From assembly GCA_934464585.1 (NCBI GenBank), contig CAKSJY010000001.1, positions 62,001 through 126,000 of the forward strand: a stretch of DNA of 64,000 nt. The letters run 5' to 3'. This document shows positions 18,182-26,959 of this stretch, piece after piece; the first letter of the stretch is position 1, and every line of letters begins with the position of its first letter. This DNA comes from an uncultured Eubacteriales bacterium (GTDB lineage Bacteria > Bacillota > Clostridia > Oscillospirales > Acutalibacteraceae). The notes under the pieces are model-generated. The model had not been told where the DNA came from and made no database searches. It was given only the letters and a program-made list of their open reading frames with translations. The translations under genes were made by a program, and so were the position numbers.

Positions 18182-18210
18182 GAATAATGTCGAGCTATTT
18201 TAACATATTA
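18182..18210 (+). promoter_or_regulatory. Candidate sigma-F/sigma-G promoter of the spore cluster
   Basis: GAATA (18182-18186), a 17 bp spacer, and CATATTA (18204-18210) match the forespore consensus GHATR-N17/18-CATNHTA. It lies about 55 bp before the start of the M23 peptidase gene that heads the gpr-spoIIP cluster. The match is good but the motif is short and AT-rich. Confidence 0.5.
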
Positions 18211-18266
18211 AAATCGGAACAAGCATATAATCACATACAGATATTAAATGATGTAGGTGGTATTGC

Positions 18267-19292
18267 TTGAAAATAAAAAGAAGAAAAATGTATATAAGAA
18301 TCATATCTGCAGTAATTGCGGTAACAATGCTAGCTTTAAGTACTGTAGTATTTTTTGACAAAGATACAAAGGTATTTGCACGTGAAGATGAAAAAAAGGA
18401 TTTTATTAAATATGCGGAGTTCAATGTACCATATGAGGCATTAGAAAAAGCAATGAACTATGATATTAAATCTCAGCAAGAAGATATAAAAATTAATTGG
18501 ATTGAGGTATTAGCATACCTAGGTGCAAAATATGGTGGAGAATTTAAGAGTTATAAAGAAAAAGATATGGACGAAATAGTTTCTAAATTAAAAGATGGAG
18601 AAACTATGGATGTGCTTACTGAAAATATGAAGTATTATCCATATTACAACAAGGTATATACAGCAGTGCTTGGAGGATTTTTGGGTAACTATTCAGTCGA
18701 AAAACGAAACAAGGATACCAATGAAAAAGAGTGGGAGGATAAATACGGATTAAAGGTATTTTCTCCTATTGCAAAAACATACCCGTATTCTCATAGTGAT
18801 GATTTTGGTGCTTCAAGATCATACGGATATAAAAGACGACACCTAGGACATGACATGATGGCAGCAACCGGGACCCCTGTTATTGCGGTAGAATCGGGTA
18901 CGGTTGAGGTTATGGGATGGAATCAATACGGTGGTTGGAGAATCGGGATAAGAAGTTTTGACAAGATGAGGTATTACTATTATGCACATTTAAGACAAAA
19001 CCGCCCATTTCATGTAGACTTATGCGAAGGAAAAACGGTAAAAGCCGGGGATGTTATTGGTTATGTTGGAAGAACAGGATATAGTACAAATGAGAATGTG
19101 AATAATATAGAAGTAAGTCATCTACATATGGGCTTAGAGCTTATTTTTGATGAAAGTCAAAAAGAATGTGACAATGAAATATGGGTAGACTTGTATAGTA
19201 TAACGAGACTTTTGGAAAAAAATAAGTCTGCTGTTGTACGTAATGCAGAAACCAAAGAATTTTATCGTGAATTTGATTTTAAAGAAAATTAA
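18267..19292 (+). CDS. M23-family peptidoglycan endopeptidase, membrane anchored
   Basis: The 341-residue protein begins with one transmembrane helix (about 10-30) and ends with an M23 (lysostaphin-type, LytM) domain. The zinc motif H-x3-D occurs in HLGHD (about 190) and the H-x-H motif in SHLHMGLEL (about 285). The strands VIAVESGTVEVMGWN and YYYYAHL lie between, and both metal motifs are complete, so it should be active. The start is TTG 18267 with AGGTGG upstream. It directly precedes gpr and spoIIP, so a sporulation role in remodelling the septal or forespore wall is likely; it is not a clear SpoIIQ by sequence. Confidence 0.85.
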   Translation: MKIKRRKMYIRIISAVIAVTMLALSTVVFFDKDTKVFAREDEKKDFIKYAEFNVPYEALEKAMNYDIKSQQEDIKINWIEVLAYLGAKYGGEFKSYKEKDMDEIVSKLKDGETMDVLTENMKYYPYYNKVYTAVLGGFLGNYSVEKRNKDTNEKEWEDKYGLKVFSPIAKTYPYSHSDDFGASRSYGYKRRHLGHDMMAATGTPVIAVESGTVEVMGWNQYGGWRIGIRSFDKMRYYYYAHLRQNRPFHVDLCEGKTVKAGDVIGYVGRTGYSTNENVNNIEVSHLHMGLELIFDESQKECDNEIWVDLYSITRLLEKNKSAVVRNAETKEFYREFDFKEN

Positions 19293-19351
19293 TTTTTTAG
19301 TATACTAACATCTGATATAGACAATAATAGATCTATTGAGGAGTTGGTGAA

Positions 19352-20233
19352 ATGATATTTAGAACAGACCTTGCGCTTGAATGTAGGGAAAATATAAATT
19401 CCGAAATAGATGGTGTTTTATTTGAAAAACGTAGGGTAAAGGATTCGACAATAACGAATATAAAAATTGAAAGTGAAGAGGCCGGAAAAAAGGTTGGAAA
19501 ACCGCAGGGCAAGTATATAACTATAGAAATACCTGCACTTACAGATAATTTTTTCGATAATGATGAAAAAATCAGGATGATAGCAGACGAGATAAGCACT
19601 GTGATACCTAAAAGCGGACTTGTGCTTGTGGTCGGAATAGGAAACACAAAAATTACTCCCGATGCCCTAGGACCGCAAACTACAGAATATGTTTTGGCAA
19701 CAAGACATATAAGTGATGAGTTGAAAAGGTCGACAGGACTTACAGGATTAAGACCGGTTGCAGTACTTTCTCCTGGTGTACTTGGGCAGACCGGAGTTGA
19801 AACTACAGAGATAATTGCAAGTGTAGCTAAGAAATTGAAACCTTCTTGTGTTATATTAATAGATGCTTTGGCATCGATGTGGACAAAACGCTTAGGATGT
19901 ACAGTTCAGATTTCAAATACAGGTATTTCGCCTGGTTCAGGTGTAGGTAATGCACGCCCGCTTATTGATAAGAGCAGTTTAGGTGTCCCGGTAGTGAGTA
20001 TAGGTGTGCCAACGGTTGTTGATGCGTCAACCCTTGCAAAAAGTTTGCTAAATGATGATGATGCCGAAAATCAGGCTGAAGATAAAGTAGCGCCTCGAGG
20101 AGAACCGATGATGGTTACTCCAAGAGAAATAGATTTGCTTATAGAAAGAGCATCAAAACTTTTGGGTATGGCGATAAATTGTGCACTTCATCCGGATTTT
20201 TCAAGCAGAGATTTATTTTCATTGGTGTGTTAA
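19352..20233 (+). CDS. gpr: Germination protease GPR
   Basis: This 293-residue aspartate-type protease degrades small acid-soluble spore proteins during germination. It opens RTDLALEC, the conserved RTDLA motif around the autoprocessing region, and has the family blocks GIGNTKITPDALGP, ATRHI, SPGVLGQTGVET and DALAS, ending near a GMAINCALHP helix. GAGGAG precedes the ATG. It is synthesised in the forespore as a zymogen. A likely substrate is encoded at 54901. It lies between the M23 peptidase and spoIIP, the common order in Clostridia. Confidence 0.95.
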   Translation: MIFRTDLALECRENINSEIDGVLFEKRRVKDSTITNIKIESEEAGKKVGKPQGKYITIEIPALTDNFFDNDEKIRMIADEISTVIPKSGLVLVVGIGNTKITPDALGPQTTEYVLATRHISDELKRSTGLTGLRPVAVLSPGVLGQTGVETTEIIASVAKKLKPSCVILIDALASMWTKRLGCTVQISNTGISPGSGVGNARPLIDKSSLGVPVVSIGVPTVVDASTLAKSLLNDDDAENQAEDKVAPRGEPMMVTPREIDLLIERASKLLGMAINCALHPDFSSRDLFSLVC

Positions 20234-20309
20234 GACTAGTAATAAAAAGAAGCCCCTCAGCATAGCTTTATATATAGGAAAAACTATGTTGTATAAAAGG
20301 GGTGCAGAT

Positions 20310-21413
20310 ATGCGTCTTAGGAAGCGTAAAAGAATAAAAAATAAACTTAGAATACTTCTTGCGGTCAGTTGTACAGGACTTGCTGTATTTTGTTTTGTGG
20401 CCAGAATACCATCAGCTCCGCTTAAATCGGGAAATGATATAGAGCTTATAGCAGCAAAGACGGTTCTTCCCGGGGGAAGTACTCCGCAATCTAAAGACAA
20501 GTCATATGATGAGGATGACGTGTTAAAACTTTCGGGGAAAAAGTCGGATTCATGTGTATCTGAAGTAACTTCGAGTACTAATACGGAGTCTGTACAAGTT
20601 GATATAGACGATACAAATCACGAGGGTGAAAAGACATATAAGATAAATGAGAGCCAGTTTGGTGCTTCAGGGATGAAGTATGATAATTTTTATGTGAAAA
20701 ATACAACTAATTTTGACTTGAATATAGGAGAGTTTTTGTCGCAGACACCTGATGTAAGTAATGTTACATCAGAATCGCCAAAGGTTCTAATTTTGCATAC
20801 GCATACGACAGAATCATATATGGACTTAGATCAAGGCTTTTATTACGAAAGCTTTTATCCAAGATCGAGTGACGACTCTAAAAATGTAACCCAGGTAGGT
20901 AATGCTATAGCTGAGAACTTAGAAAAGGCCGGTATAGGTGTTGTTCATGATATCACTCATCATGATGAACCAAGCTATAATGGTTCATACGCAAGAGCTT
21001 CAGAAACTATAGAGAAAAATTTAAATATGTATCCATCTATACAGGTGGTTTTAGATATACACAGAGATGCAATAGGAAATAACGAAAGCGGGAAAGTTAA
21101 GCCGACTTTTATCTCAAATGGAAAAAAGGCTGCACAGATTATGATACTTGCAGGTTGTGATACAGATGGTTCGCTAGGTTTCCCTGATTGGCAATATAAT
21201 TTGAGATTGGCATTAAGGCTTCAGCAAACTGCAGAAACGATGTTTCCCGGTATTACCAGGGCGATGTCTTTTGGAGAATTTAGATATAATATGAACTACA
21301 CCCATGGTTCTATATTGATAGAAGTAGGTACAGACGGCAATACATTAGAGGAAGCTGTATATTCAGGAAGTATGGTTGGTAAGGCACTGGCGGAAGTGCT
21401 TTTGAAAATATAA
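20310..21413 (+). CDS. spoIIP: Stage II sporulation protein P (SpoIIP)
   Basis: The 367-residue protein is the amidase/endopeptidase of the SpoIID-SpoIIM-SpoIIP complex that degrades septal peptidoglycan during engulfment. After an N-terminal membrane segment (about residues 15-35) it shows the family blocks ILHTHTTESY, DIHRDAIG and EVGTDGNTLEEA; the His and Glu residues in these are the zinc site. I use ATG 20310 because AAAAGGGGTG sits just ahead of it; ATG 20286 and the GTG at 20181 inside gpr are less likely. It follows gpr by 76 bp. Confidence 0.94.
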   Translation: MRLRKRKRIKNKLRILLAVSCTGLAVFCFVARIPSAPLKSGNDIELIAAKTVLPGGSTPQSKDKSYDEDDVLKLSGKKSDSCVSEVTSSTNTESVQVDIDDTNHEGEKTYKINESQFGASGMKYDNFYVKNTTNFDLNIGEFLSQTPDVSNVTSESPKVLILHTHTTESYMDLDQGFYYESFYPRSSDDSKNVTQVGNAIAENLEKAGIGVVHDITHHDEPSYNGSYARASETIEKNLNMYPSIQVVLDIHRDAIGNNESGKVKPTFISNGKKAAQIMILAGCDTDGSLGFPDWQYNLRLALRLQQTAETMFPGITRAMSFGEFRYNMNYTHGSILIEVGTDGNTLEEAVYSGSMVGKALAEVLLKI

Positions 21414-21428
21414 AAAGGAAGATGTTAA

Positions 21429-21686
21429 ATGAAGGGAAATGCAAAAAGAAAACAAAAAATACTTAACATTGTATATATATCTGCAACTATAGCTATAATA
21501 ACTATGATGTTTATAGGCTTTATAATTGCGGATAATAATATGCATAAAACAAATTTCTTTTCTTCTGACAAGCTTTTAAATATAGACTCGAATTCATTAA
21601 AACTCCCAAGGTTATCAAATATTAAAAGTCGTGTGGAAAACAGCATATATTTTGCCAAAGAAAAGATTAATAATAGTCATAAATAA
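21429..21686 (+). CDS. Small single-pass membrane protein
   Basis: The 85-residue product has a basic start, one hydrophobic helix (about residues 13-33: IVYISATIAIITMMFIGFII) and a polar outside tail. I do not recognise a family. It starts 15 bp after spoIIP with an AGGAAG ribosome site, so it is probably co-transcribed with the spore cluster and may be a sporulation membrane protein. Confidence 0.65.
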   Translation: MKGNAKRKQKILNIVYISATIAIITMMFIGFIIADNNMHKTNFFSSDKLLNIDSNSLKLPRLSNIKSRVENSIYFAKEKINNSHK

Positions 21687-21744
21687 CAAAAAAGTTGGTA
21701 AATATAAAAAATATTAATGAGTAAATCCAAAAATTAGTATGATG

Positions 21745-21773
21745 TTGAAAAGTGTGTAATAATATAGTATAAT
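21745..21773 (+). promoter_or_regulatory. Sigma-A promoter of the Ser/Pro-rich protein gene
   Basis: TTGAAA (21745-21750), 17 bp, TATAAT (21768-21773). It lies about 50 bp before the start at 21825. Confidence 0.75.
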
Positions 21774-21824
21774 TAAAAAGCTATTTGTATTATTAGACGA
21801 TTTATAGGGAAGGGAAGAGGTGAA

Positions 21825-22466
21825 ATGAAACTTAACTTTAAAAATTTTATTGGCGTTGTAATTCTTTGCGTGATTATGTGTTTTTCTGTAAACGCTCAAT
21901 CGGACAATCAATATCAAAATAATACACCGAGCAGTTCACAACCATCATCAGTTCCGTCGTCAAGTAGTGTGCCATCGGCACCAAGTTCATCGTCTGTTCC
22001 GTCCTCGTCATCGTCGATTCCAAGTTCGGTTCCAAGTCAAGCCCCAAGCTCAAGTGCTCCGGCATCTCAGGTTCCAAGTAGCCAACCACAAGCACGTACT
22101 CAATATTCAAGTTCGAGTACACCGGTATCTTCACAACCAAAGGTTACTTCATCGGTACCAAGTGTAGTTTCGGAGGTTTCTAGCGAAACTGAAGAGAGTA
22201 CAATCTCGCTTCCCGGAGTTAGCGAAGAGGATATATCTTTACCGTATGTTTTGGCTTCAAATGACGATTCTAAGCATAGTTTATTGTTTGGAATTATTGC
22301 ATGGGTATGTATTGCCTTGGGTGTTGTGATTGTATTGATAGTATTGTTAAGCAATCGCCGTTCTTCAAAAAATTATGTTGCAAGAAAAAGATATCAAAAA
22401 GTCGGAAGAAAAAGAAAGAAAAATCTTCTTCCGGATAAATACTATAGAAATATAAAAAGAAGATAA
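21825..22466 (+). CDS. Ser/Pro-rich single-pass surface protein
   Basis: The 213-residue protein has a signal peptide (to about residue 24, SVNA), a low-complexity stretch of about 90 residues built from SSVPS, SSSIPS and SSQP motifs, then a short folded stretch, one transmembrane helix (about 153-175: GIIAWVCIALGVVIVLIVLL) and a very basic cytoplasmic tail. The Ser/Pro region is probably an extended wall-spanning stalk that could be glycosylated. It has its own promoter and terminator, so it is a separate transcription unit. Function unknown. Confidence 0.8.
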   Translation: MKLNFKNFIGVVILCVIMCFSVNAQSDNQYQNNTPSSSQPSSVPSSSSVPSAPSSSSVPSSSSSIPSSVPSQAPSSSAPASQVPSSQPQARTQYSSSSTPVSSQPKVTSSVPSVVSEVSSETEESTISLPGVSEEDISLPYVLASNDDSKHSLLFGIIAWVCIALGVVIVLIVLLSNRRSSKNYVARKRYQKVGRKRKKNLLPDKYYRNIKRR

Positions 22467-22472
22467 GACTAT

Positions 22473-22513
22473 AAAAGGACGACAGCAATTAAGCTGTCGC
22501 CCTTTTAGTTTTT
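22473..22513 (+). terminator. Rho-independent terminator
   Basis: AAAAGGACGACAGC pairs with GCTGTCGCCCTTTT (one mismatch), followed by AGTTTTTTT. Confidence 0.88.
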
Positions 22514-22613
22514 TTGTGGCAAGTAATTATGCCATTAAGTTTGGTTGGAGAGTGGATAAATTATATAAGAGTATAGCACCAGTGGGCATATACATAATGG
22601 TGCCTTTTAAGTT

Positions 22614-22650
22614 AATAAAAATTGACTCCGACATAATATCGGAGCCAATA
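22614..22650 (-). terminator. Terminator of asnB
   Basis: On the minus strand TTGGCTCCGA, loop TATTATG, TCGGAGTCAA followed by TTTTTA. It lies about 45 bp after the asnB stop. Confidence 0.88.
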
Positions 22651-22693
22651 CAAGTTTACAATGGCTATCTGCACAATTGATAGGCCTAATTAA

Positions 22694-24568
22694 TTATTTT
22701 TCTTTATAATTGCAGAGTTCATCTCTGCTTTTTTCATCGTCTACAAAGAAAATATCATACCAAATTAAGAATATATATATTGTCCAAATCTTTCTGCTAT
22801 GATCCCATTTTCCTGTAAAATGTTCATCTAGCAATTTTTCAAGCATAGGAACATTGAAAAAGCTTTTTGAAATTTCAGAGTTGAACTTTTCTTTCACAAT
22901 ATTATAATACTTTTTGTCTCTTAGCCATACACGAGTAGGAACAGGAAATCCGAGTTTTTCCTTTTGTGCTGTAGCTTCAGGTAGATGACGCATAGCAGCC
23001 ATTCTCATTGCATATTTTGTGTTTTTCCAGTTTACTCTTAATTTTGTAGGAAGTTTTGAAGCAACCTTAAAGACTTCTTTGTCTAAGAATGGTACTCTTA
23101 ACTCTAGAGAGTTTGCCATACTCATTCTGTCGGCCTTAAGAAGAATATCACCGACCATCCAGAGATTAATATCTAGGTATTGCATTTTGGTTTCTTGGTC
23201 GTAACCCTCTACACGATCATAGAAGTTTTTACATAGATCCTGAGGTCTTGTGACTATAGAAGTATCTTTTAAAAGCTTACGTTTATCCTCTTCTGTATAC
23301 ATAAAGGCATTGCCGATAAATTTTTCTTCAGCTTTACAAGAACCTCTGATAATAAAGCTTTGGCCTTTAAAGTGAAATGGAATAGCTTGAACAAATTTTG
23401 CAAGACCTTTTCTTGCAAAGTTTGGAATTAGACGTTGATACCACTTAAATACGTGAGGTTCGTTATATACAGTGTATCCGCCGAAGAGTTCATCGGCACC
23501 TTCGCCAGATAGAACAACCTTGACATGTTCACTTGCAATTTTGGAAACAAAGTATAAGGCAATACAAGAGGGGTCAGCAAGTGGTTGATCCATATGATAT
23601 TGTACGGTTTTAATACTGTCCCAAAATTCTTCAGAGCTAATGACTTTTGTGTGGTGGTCAACACCGATTTTTTCGGAAAGTGCTTTTGCCCAACTGATTT
23701 CATTATATTTAAGTCCAAAATCGAAACCTACAGTAAATGTTTTTTGGTCTGCAAAATATGTGGAAACATAGCTTGAGTCAACTCCGCTTGATAGGAAGCA
23801 GCCTACTTCGACATCACTTATTTTGTGTGCCTTTACTGAATTTTCAAAGGCCTCTTCTATTTCGTCTACAGCTTTATCTAAAGTTAGGTTTTCATCCGGT
23901 TCAAATTTAGCCTCAAAGTATCTTGTTATGTTGATTTTACCATCTTTGTACCATAGATAATGACCGGGTAATAGGCAGTATACACCTTCAAAAAATGTTT
24001 CCGGTGGTACAGCATATTGGAATGATAGATATTTATCGAGCATACTATGGTTAAATTTCTTTTTGAAACCTTTGAATTTTAAAATACTTTTTATTTCAGA
24101 AGCGTATATAAAGTGGTCACCGCACATAGCATAGTGCATAGGTTTAATACCAAAGAAATCTCTTGCTATAAATAAAGATTTATCGTTTTTGTTAAATATA
24201 GCAAACCCGAACATTCCTCTAAGTTTGTCAAGTAAGCCCTCTTTCCATTCTTCAAATCCGTGGATAAGTACTTCGGAATCTGTATCGGTTGCAAAAGTAT
24301 GACCCTTTTCGATAAGTTCTTCTCTTAAATCTTTATAGTTGTATATTTCACCGTTGAATGTTAAAACAAGGCTTTTGTCTTCATTGAAAATCGGTTGGCT
24401 ACCTTTATCTAAATCTATAATACTAAGGCGTCTGAAACCCATTGATATATCATCATCCAAATAAAATCCGGCACTGTCCGGTCCACGATGAGTAATGACA
24501 TCAGTCATATCCTTTATAGTTTCATCTCTATCTATAATTTGGCCTGTAAAGCCACACAATCCGCACAT
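22694..24568 (-). CDS. asnB: Asparagine synthase (glutamine-hydrolysing)
   Basis: The 624-residue enzyme makes asparagine from aspartate, ATP and glutamine. Residues 1-210 are the class II glutamine amidotransferase domain, with the nucleophile Cys2 in MCGLCGFTG and the motifs HRGPDSAGF and NGEIYNYKDLR. The synthetase domain has the ATP pyrophosphatase loop SSGVDSSYV (about 262) and GEGADELFGGY (about 352). Its length matches the family. It is a single gene with its own terminator, divergent from ruvCAB across about 195 bp. Confidence 0.95.
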   Translation of the reverse strand: MCGLCGFTGQIIDRDETIKDMTDVITHRGPDSAGFYLDDDISMGFRRLSIIDLDKGSQPIFNEDKSLVLTFNGEIYNYKDLREELIEKGHTFATDTDSEVLIHGFEEWKEGLLDKLRGMFGFAIFNKNDKSLFIARDFFGIKPMHYAMCGDHFIYASEIKSILKFKGFKKKFNHSMLDKYLSFQYAVPPETFFEGVYCLLPGHYLWYKDGKINITRYFEAKFEPDENLTLDKAVDEIEEAFENSVKAHKISDVEVGCFLSSGVDSSYVSTYFADQKTFTVGFDFGLKYNEISWAKALSEKIGVDHHTKVISSEEFWDSIKTVQYHMDQPLADPSCIALYFVSKIASEHVKVVLSGEGADELFGGYTVYNEPHVFKWYQRLIPNFARKGLAKFVQAIPFHFKGQSFIIRGSCKAEEKFIGNAFMYTEEDKRKLLKDTSIVTRPQDLCKNFYDRVEGYDQETKMQYLDINLWMVGDILLKADRMSMANSLELRVPFLDKEVFKVASKLPTKLRVNWKNTKYAMRMAAMRHLPEATAQKEKLGFPVPTRVWLRDKKYYNIVKEKFNSEISKSFFNVPMLEKLLDEHFTGKWDHSRKIWTIYIFLIWYDIFFVDDEKSRDELCNYKEK

Positions 24569-24685
24569 AATTGTTTTTCTCCTTTTATTGTAATAGTCAT
24601 TAGCATAATATATCTATTTTAACAGATACAATACGTGCTTTCAAGAGAAATAACATTTACTTTAATAACTTGGAGGATACAAAAC

Positions 24686-24714
24686 TTGATTGAAAAGCTT
24701 GTATGTGTTATACT
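24686..24714 (+). promoter_or_regulatory. Sigma-A promoter of ruvCAB
   Basis: TTGATT (24686-24691), 17 bp, TATACT (24709-24714), about 50 bp before the ruvC ATG at 24765. Confidence 0.75.
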
Positions 24715-24764
24715 TATTTAATATTATGGGTAAGTATAGTTATCTAATTTTAGGGGGCAATTTT

Positions 24765-25286
24765 ATGGTTGTTTTGGGGATAGACCCCGGATATGCAATA
24801 GTGGGCTATGGTGCGATTGAAGCCTTTGCAGGTAAATATAGAGATTTGGGTCACGGAGCGATATTCACATATCCCGATAAGGATTTTGCCTCAAGGCTAG
24901 AGATTATATATGATTCAATGCAGGAAATGCTTGAAAAGTGTAAACCGGATGCTATTTCTATAGAAAAACTTTATTTTCAAAACAACCAAAAAACTGCTAT
25001 AAATGTTGCACAGGCAAGAGGAATAGTTTTGCTTGCCGCTAAAAAAGCAAATGTCCCGATTTTTGAATATACTCCGCTTCAGGTTAAAACGGTAGTTACC
25101 GGTTTCGGTCAGGCAAAGAAAAATCAGGTAATGCAAATGACAAAGAGGCTTTTAAATTTAAAGGAAGTACCAAAACCGGACGATACAGCCGATGCTTTGG
25201 CTATAGCTATTTGTCATGCAAATTCAGCATGTGCAAAAATGAGACTGGATTTAGTAAAAAGGAGAATGGAAAGTAATGCTATATAG
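24765..25286 (+). CDS. ruvC: Holliday junction resolvase RuvC
   Basis: The 173-residue endonuclease cuts Holliday junctions symmetrically. It opens VVLGIDPGYAIVGYG, containing the first catalytic Asp (Asp7), and has the second acidic site in AISIEKLYF (about 67) and the final acidic pair in PDDTADALAIAICH (about 140). I choose ATG 24765 with AGGGGG upstream over the 75 bp longer ORF, whose extra codons overlap the promoter. The last 11 bp overlap ruvA, so the two are coupled. Confidence 0.95.
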   Translation: MVVLGIDPGYAIVGYGAIEAFAGKYRDLGHGAIFTYPDKDFASRLEIIYDSMQEMLEKCKPDAISIEKLYFQNNQKTAINVAQARGIVLLAAKKANVPIFEYTPLQVKTVVTGFGQAKKNQVMQMTKRLLNLKEVPKPDDTADALAIAICHANSACAKMRLDLVKRRMESNAI

Positions 25287-25881
25287 CTTAAGAGGAAAAC
25301 TTATATATAAAGAACCTAATTTTGCGGTTGTTGAGTGTGCGGGAGTAGGATATAAGTGTTTTACAACAATTAACACCCAAAGGGAACTTCCGGAAATAGG
25401 CCAGGAGGTTATGCTTTTTACATATATGAATGTGCGTGAGGATTCTGTAGAGCTTTTTGGATTTAAGGATCAAAGTGAACTTTCTTGTTTTAAAATGCTT
25501 ACCTCGGTTTCAGGTGTAGGAGCAAAAATGGGAATAAGTATACTTTCGTGTTTGTCACACCAGCAGGTTGCTATGGCGATAGTATCTTCCGATAGCAAGA
25601 CCCTTACAAAAGCACAGGGTGTTGGTAATAAGCTTGCGCAAAGGATTATTTTAGAATTGAAAGATAAACTTAAAAATACAGTTTCTGCAGATGCCAAAGT
25701 AAATAATCAGGCATATGGCGGTAGTGCATTTATGGGTAATGCGACAGAGGCGATTAATGCTCTTTCTGTGTTGGGATACGTCCCAGCTGAGGTTGCTCCG
25801 GTTGTTGCAAGGTTCGACAGTTCATTGCCGGTTGAGGAATTGATTAGGCTTTCTCTAAAAGCTATGTCGGGAGGAAAATAA
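25276..25881 (+). CDS. ruvA: Holliday junction DNA helicase subunit RuvA
   Basis: This 201-residue protein binds the four-way junction and loads RuvB. It has the N-terminal OB domain (MLYSLRGKLIYKEPNF), two helix-hairpin-helix regions (SVSGVGAKMGISILS; KAQGVGNKLAQRIILELKDKL) and the small C-terminal three-helix domain (ATEAINALSVLGY) that contacts RuvB. It overlaps ruvC by 11 bp and ends 3 bp before ruvB. Confidence 0.95.
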   Translation: MLYSLRGKLIYKEPNFAVVECAGVGYKCFTTINTQRELPEIGQEVMLFTYMNVREDSVELFGFKDQSELSCFKMLTSVSGVGAKMGISILSCLSHQQVAMAIVSSDSKTLTKAQGVGNKLAQRIILELKDKLKNTVSADAKVNNQAYGGSAFMGNATEAINALSVLGYVPAEVAPVVARFDSSLPVEELIRLSLKAMSGGK

Positions 25882-25884
25882 TGT

Positions 25885-26922
25885 ATGGAGTTTGATTTTG
25901 AAAATAGGCTTGTAGGTCCTGACGAGATTCCGGAGGATATGGATGTAGAGAATCCGCTAAGGCCGACGCTTATGAGCGAATACATAGGTCAAGAAAAAGT
26001 AAAGGAAAACCTAAAAGTATTCATCGAGGCTGCCAAGATAAGAAGAGAACAGCTTGACCATGTGCTTTTATATGGACCTCCGGGATTGGGGAAAACCACT
26101 TTAGCGGGAATAATAGCCAATGAAATGGGCGTAAATATAAGAATAACATCCGGTCCGGCTATCGAAAAACCCGGAGATTTAGCCTCGCTTTTAACAAATC
26201 TTAATGAGGGCGACGTTCTCTTTATCGACGAAATTCACCGCTTGCCAAGAAGCGTAGAAGAAATATTGTATCCGGCGATGGAAGACTATTCTATAGATAT
26301 AATTACCGGCAAAGGTCAGATGGCAACATCATACCATTTACCACTGCCGAAGTTTACTTTAGTTGGGGCTACTACAAGAGCAGGCCAGCTTTCTGCTCCG
26401 CTTAGAGATAGATTTGGTGTAATCTTAAGACTTGAAATGTATTCGCCTGAAGAGCTTGCTAAAATTGTAAAAAGAAGTGCATCGATTTTAAATATAGCTG
26501 TTGATGACGATGGTGCATTAGAAATAGCCTCAAGGTCAAGAGGTACACCTAGAATTGTAAATAGGATGCTTAAAAGGGTAAGAGACTTTGCTCAGGTTAT
26601 GAGCGGAGGAATAATAAACCTTGATGTTGCAAGATCTGCGTTGGATCGTCTGGAAGTTGATGAGTTGGGTTTGGATGCAAATGACAGGCGCATGCTTGAG
26701 ACTATGATAAAATATTATGGCGGTGGACCTGTAGGGATAGAAACTCTAGCAGCCTCCATTGGAGAGGAAGCTGTAACGATTGAGGATGTCTACGAGCCCT
26801 ATTTAATGCAAATAGGATTTTTAAGCAGAACACCTCGTGGAAGAGTGGCTACAGGCCTTGCTTATGAGCATTTAGGTATCAGTAATAAAAATGATAACGA
26901 TCAACAGAAAATAATTATATAA
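25885..26922 (+). CDS. ruvB: Holliday junction branch migration ATPase RuvB
   Basis: The 345-residue AAA+ motor drives branch migration. Walker A is GPPGLGKTT (about residue 65), Walker B is FIDEIHRL (about 113), and sensor 1 is GATTRAG. The C-terminal winged-helix domain ends with the conserved FLSRTPRGRVAT. It lies 3 bp after ruvA in the ruvCAB operon; glmM follows after 37 bp and may be read through. Confidence 0.95.
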   Translation: MEFDFENRLVGPDEIPEDMDVENPLRPTLMSEYIGQEKVKENLKVFIEAAKIRREQLDHVLLYGPPGLGKTTLAGIIANEMGVNIRITSGPAIEKPGDLASLLTNLNEGDVLFIDEIHRLPRSVEEILYPAMEDYSIDIITGKGQMATSYHLPLPKFTLVGATTRAGQLSAPLRDRFGVILRLEMYSPEELAKIVKRSASILNIAVDDDGALEIASRSRGTPRIVNRMLKRVRDFAQVMSGGIINLDVARSALDRLEVDELGLDANDRRMLETMIKYYGGGPVGIETLAASIGEEAVTIEDVYEPYLMQIGFLSRTPRGRVATGLAYEHLGISNKNDNDQQKIII

Positions 26923-26959
26923 TAAATCTTAACAATAATTTAGAGGAGAATTGGATAAA

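Noticed and set aside
20181..20309. Upstream GTG start for spoIIP inside gpr
   Set aside because: It has no ribosome site and the extension is read from gpr codons in another frame; ATG 20310 has a strong site and leads directly into the basic start and membrane segment.
21900..22160. Minisatellite in the Ser/Pro-rich gene
   Set aside because: The period is irregular and coding; it is low-complexity protein sequence rather than a true DNA repeat array.
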